A DNA stretch of 63,402 bases from Cytophagales bacterium (GCA_030446715.1 JAUJMU010000011.1:1-63402); one strand, 5' to 3'; positions 1 to 8,759 are shown, numbered from the stretch's first letter. Translations and numbers: made by a program. Notes: generated by a model from the sequence alone, not told the origin.

Positions 1-566
1 TGATTGACTTTCTTTAGCTGTTCCTTGGCGGCTTTTGTTTGTTTCTGCAGGGAGGAAAGCAGGAAAGTGACATCGGGTTTATCCTTCACCTGAGAGAGTT
101 CGCCGGCCATGACCACAAGTCGGTTCTTGTGTTTGAGAAGCTGACTGCGGTGGGTGAGCAGCAGCTTGAGCTCCATGAGTTTGCCTTCCGGCAGCTTCCT
201 GATGCGAAGCTTATCCTAATTACGGTAAGCATACAAAGCGATCATGGCAGAATCGGCTTTGTCGGACTTTCCCCGGACAATACCCATGGAGTGTTTGATC
301 TCATAGGCCGATTCAATGGCGTAATCTGCTCCTGCTGCTGAGAGAAAGTAACACAGCTGGTAGCTGAATATACCCGTTGCTTCCATGCAGAATACGCAGT
401 CTTTTAATTCATGCTGCTCCTTGATCCGGGTGATTAGTTGCCCAAAACCGCTCTTTTTGTTTTCAAACTGCCGGTGGGATCCCTTGCCAGCCGTAGCTGG
501 CAGGTAAATGGTTGCGTCAAAAGTGGCTTTACTTACATCAATTCCGATAAACACGGTTTTTTTCAT
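1..566 (-). pseudogene. IS110-family transposase, N-terminal part, broken by an in-frame amber codon; runs off the left edge
   Basis: From the ATG at 566 the protein begins MKKTVFIGIDVSKATFDA, the DEDD/RuvC-like start typical of IS110 recombinases. It continues through the MEATGIFSYQL and KSDKADS motifs of that family. A TAG at 218-216 stops it after residues YAYRN. The same frame then stays open to the window edge and still reads as IS110 protein (DKLRIRKLPEGK, then LLLTHRSQLLKHK). The TAG therefore looks like one point mutation, probably of a CAG, and not a real end. The C-terminal half and the serine motif lie outside the window. The family assignment is secure. Whether the copy is dead or sequence-corrupted cannot be told here. 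Confidence 0.85.
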
Positions 567-955
567 GGCTTTCCAATTTAGGGTGAAACCGATTAACAGG
601 TTAAAGCTGAACGGACCAGGACCTTTAAAAGGCATATTTTGGCAAGCCTGACAGTAAAGCTAGCGCAAAAGTAGCCTGGCGTTCTATCGGGTCAGTTGTT
701 CAACTGAAGTGGGAAAAGAGAGGACTAATGCGGTGTATAGGCATGAAAACCTACTCACTAACGGAAGTTCTCCTCCCGTTTCCCAAAGATGAAAAATTGT
801 ATTATTTTATCGACACGAATATAAAGGCCCACCAACGGCAACCGGCCCGCCAAAGCGCAGAGCCGACGCAGGAGGGCACGGTGCCGGGTGGCCATGTTCC
901 GTTACCAGTAACTCCCCTAAAGCGGAAGAGCTATTAATTTGTATAGCTAACATAG
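567..955. other. Gene-free stretch between the IS110 transposase and the IS21 element
   Basis: No convincing gene is seen in these 389 bp. A 69-codon plus-strand frame at 728-937 has no family resemblance and no visible start signal. The part next to 566 should be the non-coding end of the IS110 element. In some IS110 members that end encodes the bridge RNA, but I cannot define its limits or fold. No continuation of tnsA is found on this side of the IS21 element. Confidence 0.5.
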
Positions 956-1018
956 TGGAGAATACGTTGAAACTGACCCAGGGAGTATGCAGGAAACAAA
1001 CCCACCAGCAGGGGTAGC
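956..1018 (+). repeat. IS21 left terminal repeat region
   Basis: The outer repeat at 956-983 contains gaaactgaccca. A second copy, ggaaacaaaccca, lies at 992-1004 and is followed by ccagcaggggtagc. The same string occurs inverted inside the right end, which fixes this as the left end of the element. Confidence 0.85.
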
Positions 1019-1047
1019 TAGTGAAGGGAGAACAAAAGTATAAAGAA

Positions 1048-1785
1048 CTAATTAGGGTTAAGCGTTTTTCGTCTCAAAGAGTCACCTTTAAGTTCAAAGC
1101 GGTGCGCCTGGTGGAGCAAGCGGTCCAGAATAGCATCGGCAAGGGTAGGTTCGCCAATGTAGTCATACCACTGAGCCACGGGTAACTGTGAGGTGATGAT
1201 AGTGGAGCCCTTGCCGTGGCGGTCTTCCATAATCTGCAAGAGAGCCAATCCGGCCTGCTGGTCGAGGGGTTGGAGTCCCCAGTCATCAAGGATTAACAGG
1301 TGCTGTTTTCCGATTTTGGCCAATTCTCTGCTATAGGAAGCATCGGCTTTGGCCACATGGAGTTTCTCAAGCAACCTGGGCAGGTGACAGTAACAGACGC
1401 GGTAGCCTGAGCGGCAGGCCTGGCAGCCTAAGGCCGAGGCCAGAAAGCTCTTGCCACAGCCGGCCGCTCCAGTGAAAAACGCGTTCTCTGCCCTTTTGAT
1501 AAAGCTGCAATCTGACAAGCGTAACCACTGATCCTGACTCAGGTTACGAGCCGGTAAAAAGTGAACTTCTTCCAGTGAGGCCTGGTAACGGAAACGGGCG
1601 CTGCGGATGGCGGTTTTAGTTTTTTGGTGATGCCGCTGCTCGTACTCGGCATCCAGTAGTTGTGCCAGGAGCTGGTCAGTAGGTGGATGCTGGTGGACGG
1701 GTAGTTGCAAGAGGGCCTCAAAGGCCCCAGCCATGCCCAGTAGTTTCAGCTGCCGCATGCGCTCAAGAGTTGCCTGGTTGTTCAT
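1048..1785 (-). CDS. istB: IS21 transposition helper ATPase IstB
   Basis: This 245-residue protein is an AAA+ DnaC-like ATPase that assists the IstA transposase and helps choose the target. The Walker A motif GAAGCGKS sits at about residues 106-113 and the Walker B motif LLILDDWG at about 164-171. N-terminal helices starting MNNQATLERMRQLKL are typical of IstB. Length is normal for the family and the frame is uninterrupted, unlike istA. It lies 51 bp downstream of the istA stop on the same strand. It is the only intact gene of this element. Confidence 0.93.
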   Translation of the reverse strand: MNNQATLERMRQLKLLGMAGAFEALLQLPVHQHPPTDQLLAQLLDAEYEQRHHQKTKTAIRSARFRYQASLEEVHFLPARNLSQDQWLRLSDCSFIKRAENAFFTGAAGCGKSFLASALGCQACRSGYRVCYCHLPRLLEKLHVAKADASYSRELAKIGKQHLLILDDWGLQPLDQQAGLALLQIMEDRHGKGSTIITSQLPVAQWYDYIGEPTLADAILDRLLHQAHRFELKGDSLRRKTLNPN

Positions 1786-2361
1786 AAGAAAGGGATTAAC
1801 AGGAAAAGGGGTTAAGTAATTACTGGTAAGCCTGTGTTACTGGTAAGCCTGCTTGCCGCGGATGTTTTCGTGCAGGGGTGGGGTAGTGACAATAAAGGCT
1901 TGGCTCTCGGGCAACTCTTCCAACCCTTTATCGAAGATGGAGCGGATGAGCTTGTAGCTCACTGATGCGAACACAAGTGCCCGGGCACAGGCTTTTTCCA
2001 GGCGGTCTTTGCCCACCTTCTTCTCCAGGGTGAGCACTCCCAGACAGGATTTATAGGTTTGTTCGGGATGGGTACGACTACTGAGCAGGGCCTCAATAGT
2101 CAGCAGGGTTTGTTCTCCCACTCTGGCAGCCCATTGTTTGAAGTAGTCCGGGCTCCAGTCGGGTACCCACTGGTGGTGGGACGGCAGGTGTTCTTTATGG
2201 GTAGAGTAGCCGTACTTGGTGAGGCTTCTTTTGTGGAGGGCAACGCGTTCGTACTGACAGCAGATCTCTACCCACTCTAAAGTGTAGATGAGTTTGACTA
2301 CCTGGCCCAGGTAACGGAAGGGGACCGAGTAGTAATGCTTATCTTCCGAGAGCAGCACGTG

Positions 2362-2393
2362 GCGGACCCCAGTCTCGGCCTGGTCGAGGGTCC
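2362..2393. repeat. ~30-nt palindromic insertion in istA, copy 3
   Basis: Between the IstA residues KVQKN and HVLLSEDKHYY there are 32 nt where the family has one codon. The extra stretch has perfect complementary ends (GGACCC and GGGTCC on the minus strand) and a small inner TCG/CGA pairing. It shifts the reading frame. Confidence 0.6.
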
Positions 2394-2643
2394 GTTCTTC
2401 TGCACCTTGCCCCGGTAGTAGTGCCTGAGCTCATACACACTGGCAGGTAAAGCTTTTAGAGCAGGCCTTTCCCGCTCCTCAAACAACTGCCTTCGGGAGT
2501 ACTCCCTGCCCTGGAAGCGGGTCTGATTGTGCTTTTCAGTGAGTTCACTGATAGCCGCGTTGAGTTCGGATAGGCAGTGAAACACCCGGTTACGCAAGGG
2601 GGGCGTATACTCTTCCATAGACAATATCAACAGCACCTTCCAC

Positions 2644-2674
2644 CGTGGACCGATGACACGAAGTGTCAGGTCCA
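2644..2674. repeat. ~31-nt palindromic insertion in istA, copy 2
   Basis: Extra sequence lies between KPKDKSK and VEGAVDIVYG. It folds as a near-perfect hairpin: outer stem GTGGACC/GGTCCAC, inner stem TGACAC/GTGTCA, loop TTC. It breaks the frame. This is the clearest of the three copies. Confidence 0.65.
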
Positions 2675-3013
2675 CTTTGATTTATCTTTTGGCTTTCTGA
2701 CCCGGGCTGGCAGAATAGTAGTCTGGTAATGAAGGGCGAAATCAGCAAGCGTCTGGTTGAGTTCGGGCTCATAGCGGTCGGCTTTGATGACAGCGGCCTT
2801 CAAATTATCCGGTACTACCGCAGCCGGTACGCCTTGCAGGCAGGAAAACGTCTGGGCAAGACAATGAAGAAAGTCTTCCGTGCTCTGACTCATCACGGCT
2901 ATCACGAACGTAAGCTGGCTGCAACCCGGAATCGCTACAAACACGGCTACTGGCCGCAGTTCTCCCGTCAGAGGGTTAGTCAGATACAGGGCATGCCCGG
3001 CAAAGTCAACAAA

Positions 3014-3045
3014 GGGGCCTGCCCATCCTGAGCATCGGAGGTCCG
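3014..3045. repeat. ~30-nt palindromic insertion in istA, copy 1
   Basis: Extra sequence lies between RIEHKAGDK and FVDFAGHAL. Its ends are GGACCT and AGGCCC on the minus strand, complementary with one mismatch. Like the other two copies it begins with GGACC and shifts the frame. Confidence 0.55.
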
Positions 3046-3504
3046 CTTGTCTCCGGCTTTGTGCTCTATTCTCAGACTCACCTGAGAGGCAAGCTTCCAC
3101 TGCCGGTAATGGTAACAGAACTGCACCTACTGATAGCCCTCGGGTATCTGCTGCTTATACTCCAGCCACAGCAAATACCGGCTTACGCCGGTGGAGAGCA
3201 GTTCTTGCTCCATCTTGGCAAAGCGTTCCCGCAGCACCTCATACTGAGGCAGCACCTCATACTGAGTAGAAGCGGCTGGCTTAGCCGGACGGACCGTCAG
3301 GCGCTCTAACTCACTCTCAGGGTTGCTCACTGAGTTGCTCCCAGTCCAGCGGCTGGCTTTCGAGTTGGCGTAAGTAGCCCCGTAATGTATTGCGGGAGAT
3401 GCCCAGCCGCTTGCTGATCTGGCGGATGGAGTGGCCTGACTCTTTGAGTTGGATGATTTGCTTGATCAGGTGCATAGGTTTTCTTTGGTTGGCCATAGTC
3501 AGGG

Positions 3505-3633
3505 TGGGTGAGTTTCCCCGTAACCTAAGCCGTTTAACCTTCCTATGCTACCCCTGCTGGTGGGTCCGTTTCCCGCGTATATTATGGGTTTGTTTCCAAC
3601 GTAGACCCTGGGTCAGTTTCACCGTATTTTCCA
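3505..3633 (-). repeat. IS21 right terminal repeat region with four binding-site-like copies
   Basis: Four copies of TGGGT-NN-GTTTC(C) lie on the plus strand at 3505, 3561, 3585 and 3609. The last three are exactly 24 bp apart. Helically phased multiple repeats of this kind are the known layout of IS21 ends, where the transposase binds. The outermost copy mirrors the left end. Confidence 0.8.
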
Positions 3634-4044
3634 ATCAAGATTTATGTTTGGCTTTACCGTGCGGGCAATTATTTTTTTGTCACTACCGGCTGTAATCAAA
3701 AAATCAGTTGTAATCACTACATTCTTACCGCGGTATTGTGGATGTCTGATTCCCAGTGCAAGTGCAATTGCTTTGGTTGTCTCAATGGTAGGGCTACCTA
3801 TATCCAGTAAAGGATATTGTTCCCTTATATCGATAACTTTGTCAGAGAAGTCCAGGATATTAAGTAGTTTTAGTTCAAGGTCTGAAAGCACATGATGAAT
3901 GCGCTCTGTTTTCATCTCTAATACCCTATGGCTTCTTCCCTTGGAGGAGAAGTGATTGACCTTAATCCATGGTTTGTAATTCTTCAGGCTCCCCTGGCCA
4001 TATCCGTTCCTGATGTGCTTCTCTATGCTATCCTCCGTTACCAT
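3634..4044 (-). pseudogene. tnsA: TnsA endonuclease of a Tn7-like transposon, truncated by the IS21 element
   Basis: 137 residues remain of a TnsA N-terminal catalytic domain. GYGQGSLKNYKPWIKV, SSKGRSHR, HHVLSDLELKLL and DIREQYPLL match the family in order. The TnsA active-site residues can be placed: Glu57 in SDLELK, Asp114 in TTDFLI, and Lys131 in TVKP. The residue two before that Lys is Thr, where E. coli TnsA has Gln. After NINLD the frame enters the IS21 end. The C-terminal domain and tnsB, tnsC and tnsD are absent from the window. TnsA cuts the 5' ends of Tn7 during cut-and-paste transposition. The gene starts close to the 3' end of glmS and points away from it, as in Tn7. Confidence 0.85.
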
Positions 4045-4424
4045 AGGACCATAATTATTTCAGTACAACAATATATTAAATTTGGCTCTGGTCCATTCAC
4101 CTTTAGTAAGAAGCAATACATAAAGAATGTACCTGACAGCTATGCTTGAGTATGCCTCCAGGTGCCAGCCAGACTATTGCTGCCTGTTGAAGTCAAATTA
4201 AGCAATTACTGTTAAACACTTACACCCTCAGTGCGAATTTGAAGTTGTTGTGTATACACGCGTTCTCATAAGTGTTGTATTATTCCTTTAATGCATTAGT
4301 GCCAGAGCAGAAGACTGGGCTGAATTAATAAAAAAGCCCTGTTTATATAAACAAGGCTTTGTACTTAACTACTATTGCCAAACTTTTTTAGCAAGCCACA
4401 ATATAAGGCAAAGAAGATACTTTT
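4045..4424. other. Gene-free region between tnsA remnant and glmS; should contain the Tn7-like right end
   Basis: No gene is seen in 380 bp. On the minus strand TGTGGCTTGC begins at 4400, the 25th base after the glmS stop. Tn7 ends begin TGTGGG and Tn7 joins 25 bp past glmS. Other features are a palindrome gtgtatacac at 4250-4259, flanked by inverted 8-mers (aacactta at 4215, taagtgtt at 4269), and a shared 8-mer GCAATAGT (minus strand) near 4370 and 4180. I could not recognise a clear set of 22-bp TnsB sites by eye. Confidence 0.55.
4329..4362 (-). terminator. Rho-independent terminator reading with glmS
   Basis: A 13-bp stem with one mismatch (AAAGCC-TGTTTA paired with TAAACA-GGCTTT) is followed on the minus strand by a T-rich tail. 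It lies about 65 bp past the glmS stop. It could be the native glmS terminator or, if the Tn7 end is at 4400, part of the transposon end insulating tnsA. Confidence 0.75.
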
Positions 4425-4427
4425 TTA
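4400..4427 (-). other. Candidate attTn7 junction (glmS stop plus 25 bp)
   Basis: The glmS stop TAA is at 4427-4425. TGT of the candidate transposon end begins at 4400. Both the distance and the first bases fit Tn7 rules, but a three-base match alone is weak. The junction is inferred. Confidence 0.45.
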
Positions 4428-6260
4428 TTCTACAGTAACAGATTTAGCCAGGTTACGGGGCTGGTCTACGTTGCAGCCGCGCATGACGGCAATGTGGTAC
4501 GACAGGATCTGCAGCGGAATCACCGACAACAGTGGCACCAGGGCTTCGTGCGTATGGGGAATTTCGATCACAAACTCGGCCATCTTTTCCACCAGCGCAT
4601 CGCCCTCAGTAGCTACCACAATGACACGGCCTTTGCGGGCTCTTACCTCCTGAATGTTGGAGATGATCTTTTCGTAGGAACTGTCGCGGGTGGCAATGAA
4701 CACCACGGGCATTTCTTCGTCAATCAGGGCAATGGGGCCGTGCTTCATTTCGGCCGCCGGGTAGCCTTCCGCGTGAATGTAGGAGATTTCCTTTAGCTTC
4801 AGAGCCCCTTCCAGCGCCACTGGGAAGTTGTAACCACGTCCAAGGAACAGGAAGTTACGGGCATCCTTAAAGATATCGGCGATGTATTCGATCTGGGCGT
4901 GCTTGTCGAGAATCCTCTGAATTTTGGCTGGAATATTTTCAAACTCAACCAGCAGCTCCTGGTATTGCGACTCCGTGATGGTGCCTTTGGCCCTTGCCAC
5001 GATGATGGCCATCATCGAAAGTACCGTTACCTGCGCCGTAAAAGCTTTGGTACTGGCTACCCCGATCTCCGGACCGGCGTGGGTGTAGGCTCCGGCGTGC
5101 GTAGCCCGCGGAATAGACGAGCCCACCACGTTGCAAACTCCGAAGATAATTGCCCCTTTGGACTTGGCCAGTTCGATGGCGGCTAATGTATCGGCCGTTT
5201 CGCCGGATTGCGAAATGGCGATTACCACGTCACCCTCATTGATGATCGGGTTGCGGTAGCGGAATTCGGAGGCGTACTCCACTTCTACCGGTATGCGGGC
5301 AAATTCCTCAAACAGGTACTCTGCCACCAGACCGGCGTGCCACGAGGTTCCGCATCCCAGAATCACTACCCGCTGGGCGTGAACCAGCTTGTTGAGGTAG
5401 TCGCGCAGTCCACCCAGCAGCAGATGGCCTTTGGCGGCGTTCACCCGGCCGCGCATGCTGTCTTTCACGGACTTGGGTTGCTCGAATATTTCCTTCAGCA
5501 TGAAATGGTCAAAGCCATTCTTCTCAATGGCTTCCAGCTCCATCTCCAGCGTGTGCACGTAGGGCGTGGTCAGTACATCATCCAGACTTTTGATGCTTAC
5601 CTTGTCTTTGGTGATGACCGCAATTTCCAGATCATCCAAGTAAATCACATCGCTGGTGTATTCAATAATGGGCGTTGCGTCGGAGGCAAGGAAGTGTTCG
5701 CCCTTGCCCACACCGATCACCAGTGGGCTGCCTTTGCGGGCCGCAAACAACGTATCGGGATGATCTTTGGAAATAACGACTATGGCATAAGCGCCGACTA
5801 CCTGGTGCAGGGCCAGCCGGATGGCTTCCTCAAGGGAGCAGTTGCTGTTGGCCTGCACATCTTCAATAAAATGCACCAGCACTTCCGAATCCGTTTCACT
5901 CAGAAACTGGTACCCCTTGTTGGTAAGGTCCTGCTTGAGCACGTTGTAGTTTTCGATAATGCCGTTGTGAATGATCGCCAGCCGCTTGTTGAAAGAGTAG
6001 TGCGGGTGGGCATTTACGTCGTTGGGCTGGCCGTGCGTAGCCCAGCGGGTGTGGCCGACGCCGATTGTACTGTGCAGTTGCGTCTCTTTCAGGTGACTTT
6101 CCAGGTCACTGACTTTACCCTTCTTTTTGTAAACATTCAAGTCTCCGTTGAGCAGGGCAATGCCGGCACTGTCGTAGCCGCGGTATTCCAGACGTTTCAG
6201 ACCTTTAAGTAGTACCGGATATGCTTCCCGATAGCCGGTATAGGCAACAATTCCACACAT
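4425..6260 (-). CDS. glmS: Glutamine-fructose-6-phosphate aminotransferase (isomerizing)
   Basis: GlmS makes glucosamine 6-phosphate from fructose 6-phosphate and glutamine, the first step to UDP-GlcNAc for peptidoglycan and LPS. The 611-residue protein starts MCGIVAYTG, giving the N-terminal catalytic Cys2 of the glutaminase domain. Two SIS domains follow, with CGTSWHAGL and SQSGETADT in the first. The C-terminus is the conserved PRNLAKSVTVE, which is also the sequence read by TnsD-type targeting proteins. Length and frame are normal. It is transcribed away from the upstream DUF4270 gene's terminator. The 288 bp before it contain no further gene, and no glmS ribozyme was recognised. Confidence 0.97.
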   Translation of the reverse strand: MCGIVAYTGYREAYPVLLKGLKRLEYRGYDSAGIALLNGDLNVYKKKGKVSDLESHLKETQLHSTIGVGHTRWATHGQPNDVNAHPHYSFNKRLAIIHNGIIENYNVLKQDLTNKGYQFLSETDSEVLVHFIEDVQANSNCSLEEAIRLALHQVVGAYAIVVISKDHPDTLFAARKGSPLVIGVGKGEHFLASDATPIIEYTSDVIYLDDLEIAVITKDKVSIKSLDDVLTTPYVHTLEMELEAIEKNGFDHFMLKEIFEQPKSVKDSMRGRVNAAKGHLLLGGLRDYLNKLVHAQRVVILGCGTSWHAGLVAEYLFEEFARIPVEVEYASEFRYRNPIINEGDVVIAISQSGETADTLAAIELAKSKGAIIFGVCNVVGSSIPRATHAGAYTHAGPEIGVASTKAFTAQVTVLSMMAIIVARAKGTITESQYQELLVEFENIPAKIQRILDKHAQIEYIADIFKDARNFLFLGRGYNFPVALEGALKLKEISYIHAEGYPAAEMKHGPIALIDEEMPVVFIATRDSSYEKIISNIQEVRARKGRVIVVATEGDALVEKMAEFVIEIPHTHEALVPLLSVIPLQILSYHIAVMRGCNVDQPRNLAKSVTVE

Positions 6261-6452
6261 AAGCCAGATGAGATAATTTGATGAGAAGACGGAACCCTTT
6301 ACTTGATCACTGGTACACAGCGAGGCGCTCTGTTTCCAGTGCTAATACGGAAATTGGCAAAAAAGTATATTGTAAAGTTACCCCGACCTCTGTCTTTTAC
6401 AAGCAGATGCAATAAATGGGCGTAAAAACTTGATTTTGTACAGTTTATTCAT

Positions 6453-6485
6453 AAAAAAACCCCGCAGCAGCAACGGCCGGCGGGG
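6453..6485 (-). terminator. Terminator after the DUF4270 gene
   Basis: Minus-strand stem CCCCGC/GCGGGG with a GC-rich interior, followed by seven T. It lies 64 bp past the restored DUF4270 stop at 6549. Confidence 0.75.
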
Positions 6486-6548
6486 CAGAAATTCAGGTTC
6501 TGACCGAATGAAAGTTATCTGCTGAAGAAAAACCGCTCTTGCTCCGTA

Positions 6549-7966
6549 TCAGTTGGCACTGATGGGCGTGTAATATATCTGTAGCTTCATGGGCAACGAT
6601 GGATGCTGAGGACCACCGAGTACAACACTGCCGATACTCCCTTCCAAAGAGAAAAGGGACCCTATAAGAGGCGGCCTATTAGTATTTCCAAGTAGCAAAT
6701 CGGTGGAGATGGATGGCAGAGACAAGTAAAGTGTTTTATTATTGTTTCCTTCTCTTAATAAAGTCCCGATATAGGCGGTAACATTGAAAATATATTCATT
6801 ATTCCGGACGGTAACGAGGGGGAGAGGGTTAGGAAATCAGCCTGAGCTACGAATATAGGCCATGCTCTTTCCGGATCCCGCAACAAGTTTCCCTGAACAT
6901 TGGATTCGTAAAGCATCAGTTGGGTGGTAACCGGTAGCTTATTGACTGCCAGCTGATGAACAATCAACTCGGCTTTGTTGATAGCTATGTTGCCTAACTG
7001 CCTCAGTTCATTGAGGTTGCCCAAGTCCAGCCGGGCCATGAGGCCGGTGCCTCCCTGCAGGTATACCGCTTCACCGTTCTGGGCTGATGCCTGCAGTACA
7101 TCTGACCGGCTGCGGATGCTTTCCAATACTGTGCCGACCCGGTTTCCAACTATTCTATTAAAAAAAGAAGGTTGAATATCCGAGCCACTGGATATAGGAT
7201 AGGCATAAGTTTTGGCATTTCCACTCTCGTTATAATAGATCCGGATACTCGAATTGAGCTGCCTCAGAGTGCTGGCACGGTAGGCAATAACTGCACCATT
7301 TGGATCGCCATTAGCCACGAGGGCAAAGCCGTTGAAAGCAGCCTGAAACTCTTGCAGTGACTTACCGGATAAGGAAACCAGCATACTGGCTACGGATGGC
7401 AACAGGTGAATTCTGACTACCCTGCGAGCCGCTCTTGGTGTCGGCTTATAAACCACACTGCCTACTGCCTGCGGGGAGTGGGCCAAGTCCTCAAAGCCGT
7501 AATGAACTCTCGATTCAATGGCTCTTTCCAGAAGGTGTACGGTCAGCTGTTGCTCTACGGTCGAATCGCCATATACGTAGTCGTAGGGCAATTCCATCAC
7601 CAGCGAGTCAACGGTAGCGCCTGCTTCAAATGTAGGGGACTCTGCCGGATTAAGGTAATCCGGCTGGAAATAACTGGTAGCGGTAACGGTACCCGTCTGA
7701 AGATCGGAGGCTTTACCCACCAACAGATAGTTTTCTATCAAACTATAATTCCTGTAGTTTGCCAGCAGGTAATTACTGCCCGAAGTAATCACAGAATCTG
7801 CCAGTACTGTAGAGGCGCGGATGTTGAAATTGTCTCTAAAAAAGACCCCCAGGGATTGGCCCTGGGGAAGTCCGATTTCTTTGGGATCATTGCAGGCCGT
7901 GATCAGAAATGCGGAAGCAAACAGAAGCAGCGCAAATGACCTGGCTGATTTAGCTGATAAGCTCAT
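6549..7966 (-). pseudogene. DUF4270 family lipoprotein, one frameshift as sequenced
   Basis: The start at 7966 gives MSLSAKSARSFALLLFASAF followed by the lipobox LITAC, so this is an exported outer-membrane-type lipoprotein. The body (DPKEIGL, TVDSLVMELPY, INKAELIV, TTQLMLYESN) matches the DUF4270 family of Bacteroidota, whose function is unknown. Near 6834 the frame shifts. One added T restores DFPNPLPLVTVRNNEYIF and runs to KLQIYYTPISAN and a TGA at 6549, the expected family C-terminus. A single base lost from a T-run explains everything, so sequencing error is as likely as a true pseudogene. Its start overlaps the end of the glycogen-synthase-domain gene by 17 bp, which suggests translational coupling. 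Confidence 0.8.
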
Positions 7967-8759
7967 TATACAGGTTGTAGTAGGAATCAGAAAAGTTGTC
8001 TTCCGGGAAGATGCAGTTGATTTTCTTGGCTTCACACTCATCAAACAACCGGTGAAGGTTATTGTCAAGGTCTTCCTCGGTCTTCACTACCACGTCCGCA
8101 AAATGTATACCTGTTTTTACAAAGCCGGCATAATCGGCAGATTTCAGGTGGGCCAGCATACCATCTTCGATGTCCATCATGCGGGCTTTTTCCAGCAGAT
8201 CGCTGTCAAACTTGTGCGCAAAGAAGCTGTTGTATACCGCAAAAACGGATTTGGTGTCCTTGAACATCGGATCGTTTTTGTAGGTGGTCTTCAGGTACAT
8301 CGGAATCAGACTGGTCATCCAGTCGTTGCAATGCACAATGTCAGGCGACCAGCCGAGTTTCTTTACCGTTTCGAGTACCCCTTTGCAGAAGAAGATAGCC
8401 CGCTCATCATTGTCCGTATGGAAGTTGTTGTCATTGTCAAAAAATACCGACTTGCGGTGGAAATAATCTTCATTATCAATGAAGTATACCTGCAGTTTGG
8501 CACTTGGCACGGAGGCCACTTTAATCACCAGGGGTTTTTCTTCATCGCCAACGGCAATGTTGATACCGGACAATCTTACCACCTCATGTAACCGGTTCTT
8601 GCGCTCATTGATCAAACCAAACCGCGGAACCAGAATGCGAATCTCCATGCCGCGTTCCTGCATGGCCTGAGGAAGCTGGCGCAACAGGTCAGCGGCTTCA
8701 GTAACTTTCAGGAAAGGGTTGATTTCGCTGGCTACATAGAGGATGCGAAGTTTTGACAT
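7950..8759 (-). CDS. Glycogen/starch synthase catalytic-domain protein (GT5 domain only)
   Basis: 269 residues starting MSKLRILYVASEINPFLKVTEAADL, the N-terminal Rossmann domain of GT5 glycogen synthases. It includes the HCNDWMTSLIP motif, where full enzymes have HxHDW. The C-terminal GT-B domain is missing, so on its own it lacks half of a normal active site. A single-domain protein of this size beside panC is a recurrent bacteroidete arrangement, so it is probably not a truncation. Role uncertain: it may bind ADP-glucose or act with a partner. The start was chosen at the ATG that yields the conserved N-terminus, 63 bp inside the longest frame. Confidence 0.8.
   Translation of the reverse strand: MSKLRILYVASEINPFLKVTEAADLLRQLPQAMQERGMEIRILVPRFGLINERKNRLHEVVRLSGINIAVGDEEKPLVIKVASVPSAKLQVYFIDNEDYFHRKSVFFDNDNNFHTDNDERAIFFCKGVLETVKKLGWSPDIVHCNDWMTSLIPMYLKTTYKNDPMFKDTKSVFAVYNSFFAHKFDSDLLEKARMMDIEDGMLAHLKSADYAGFVKTGIHFADVVVKTEEDLDNNLHRLFDECEAKKINCIFPEDNFSDSYYNLYNELIS

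Larger units (their letters stand above)
1837..3496 (-). pseudogene. istA: IS21 transposase IstA, multiply broken
   Basis: The frame starts at 3496 with MANQRKPMHLIKQII, a helix-turn-helix region. It continues in pieces through the integrase core (FVDFAGHAL, VAIPGCSQLTF, VPDNLKAAV) and ends with LHENIRGKQAYQ, all recognisable IstA. The frame is lost near 3330, by a TAG at 3129-3127 after EGYQ, near 3045, near 2660, at a run of six C near 2600, and near 2390. Three of the breaks coincide with extra stretches of about 30 nt, listed separately. An 18-bp in-frame tandem duplication (YEVLPQ region) lies at 3231-3266. No functional transposase can be made from this copy. Confidence 0.9.
956..3633 (-). 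mobile_element. IS21-family insertion sequence, complete ends, inserted in tnsA
   Basis: The two ends are inverted copies beginning TGG(A/G)(A)AATACG(G/T)TGAAACTGACCC, matching at 26 of 28 positions. Both ends carry further inner copies of the GGAAAC-NN-ACCCA motif, as expected for multiple transposase-binding sites in IS21 elements. The element holds istA and istB in the usual order on the minus strand. It is 2,678 bp long. No 4-8 bp target duplication is visible at the junctions (left flank ...acatag, right flank atcaag...). The duplication may be lost, or the left flank rearranged after insertion. istB is intact but istA is not, so the copy is probably immobile unless helped in trans. Confidence 0.85.

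Noticed and set aside
728-937. A 69-codon plus-strand frame between IS110 and IS21
   Set aside because: No start signal, no conserved residues, and it lies in mobile-element debris.
5208-6212. A 334-codon open frame opposite glmS
   Set aside because: It lies wholly antisense to an intact, conserved glmS and has no family resemblance. It is a shadow of GC-rich coding DNA.
6261-6548. A possible glmS ribozyme upstream of glmS
   Set aside because: No ribozyme core sequence was recognised, and this element is mainly known from Firmicutes.
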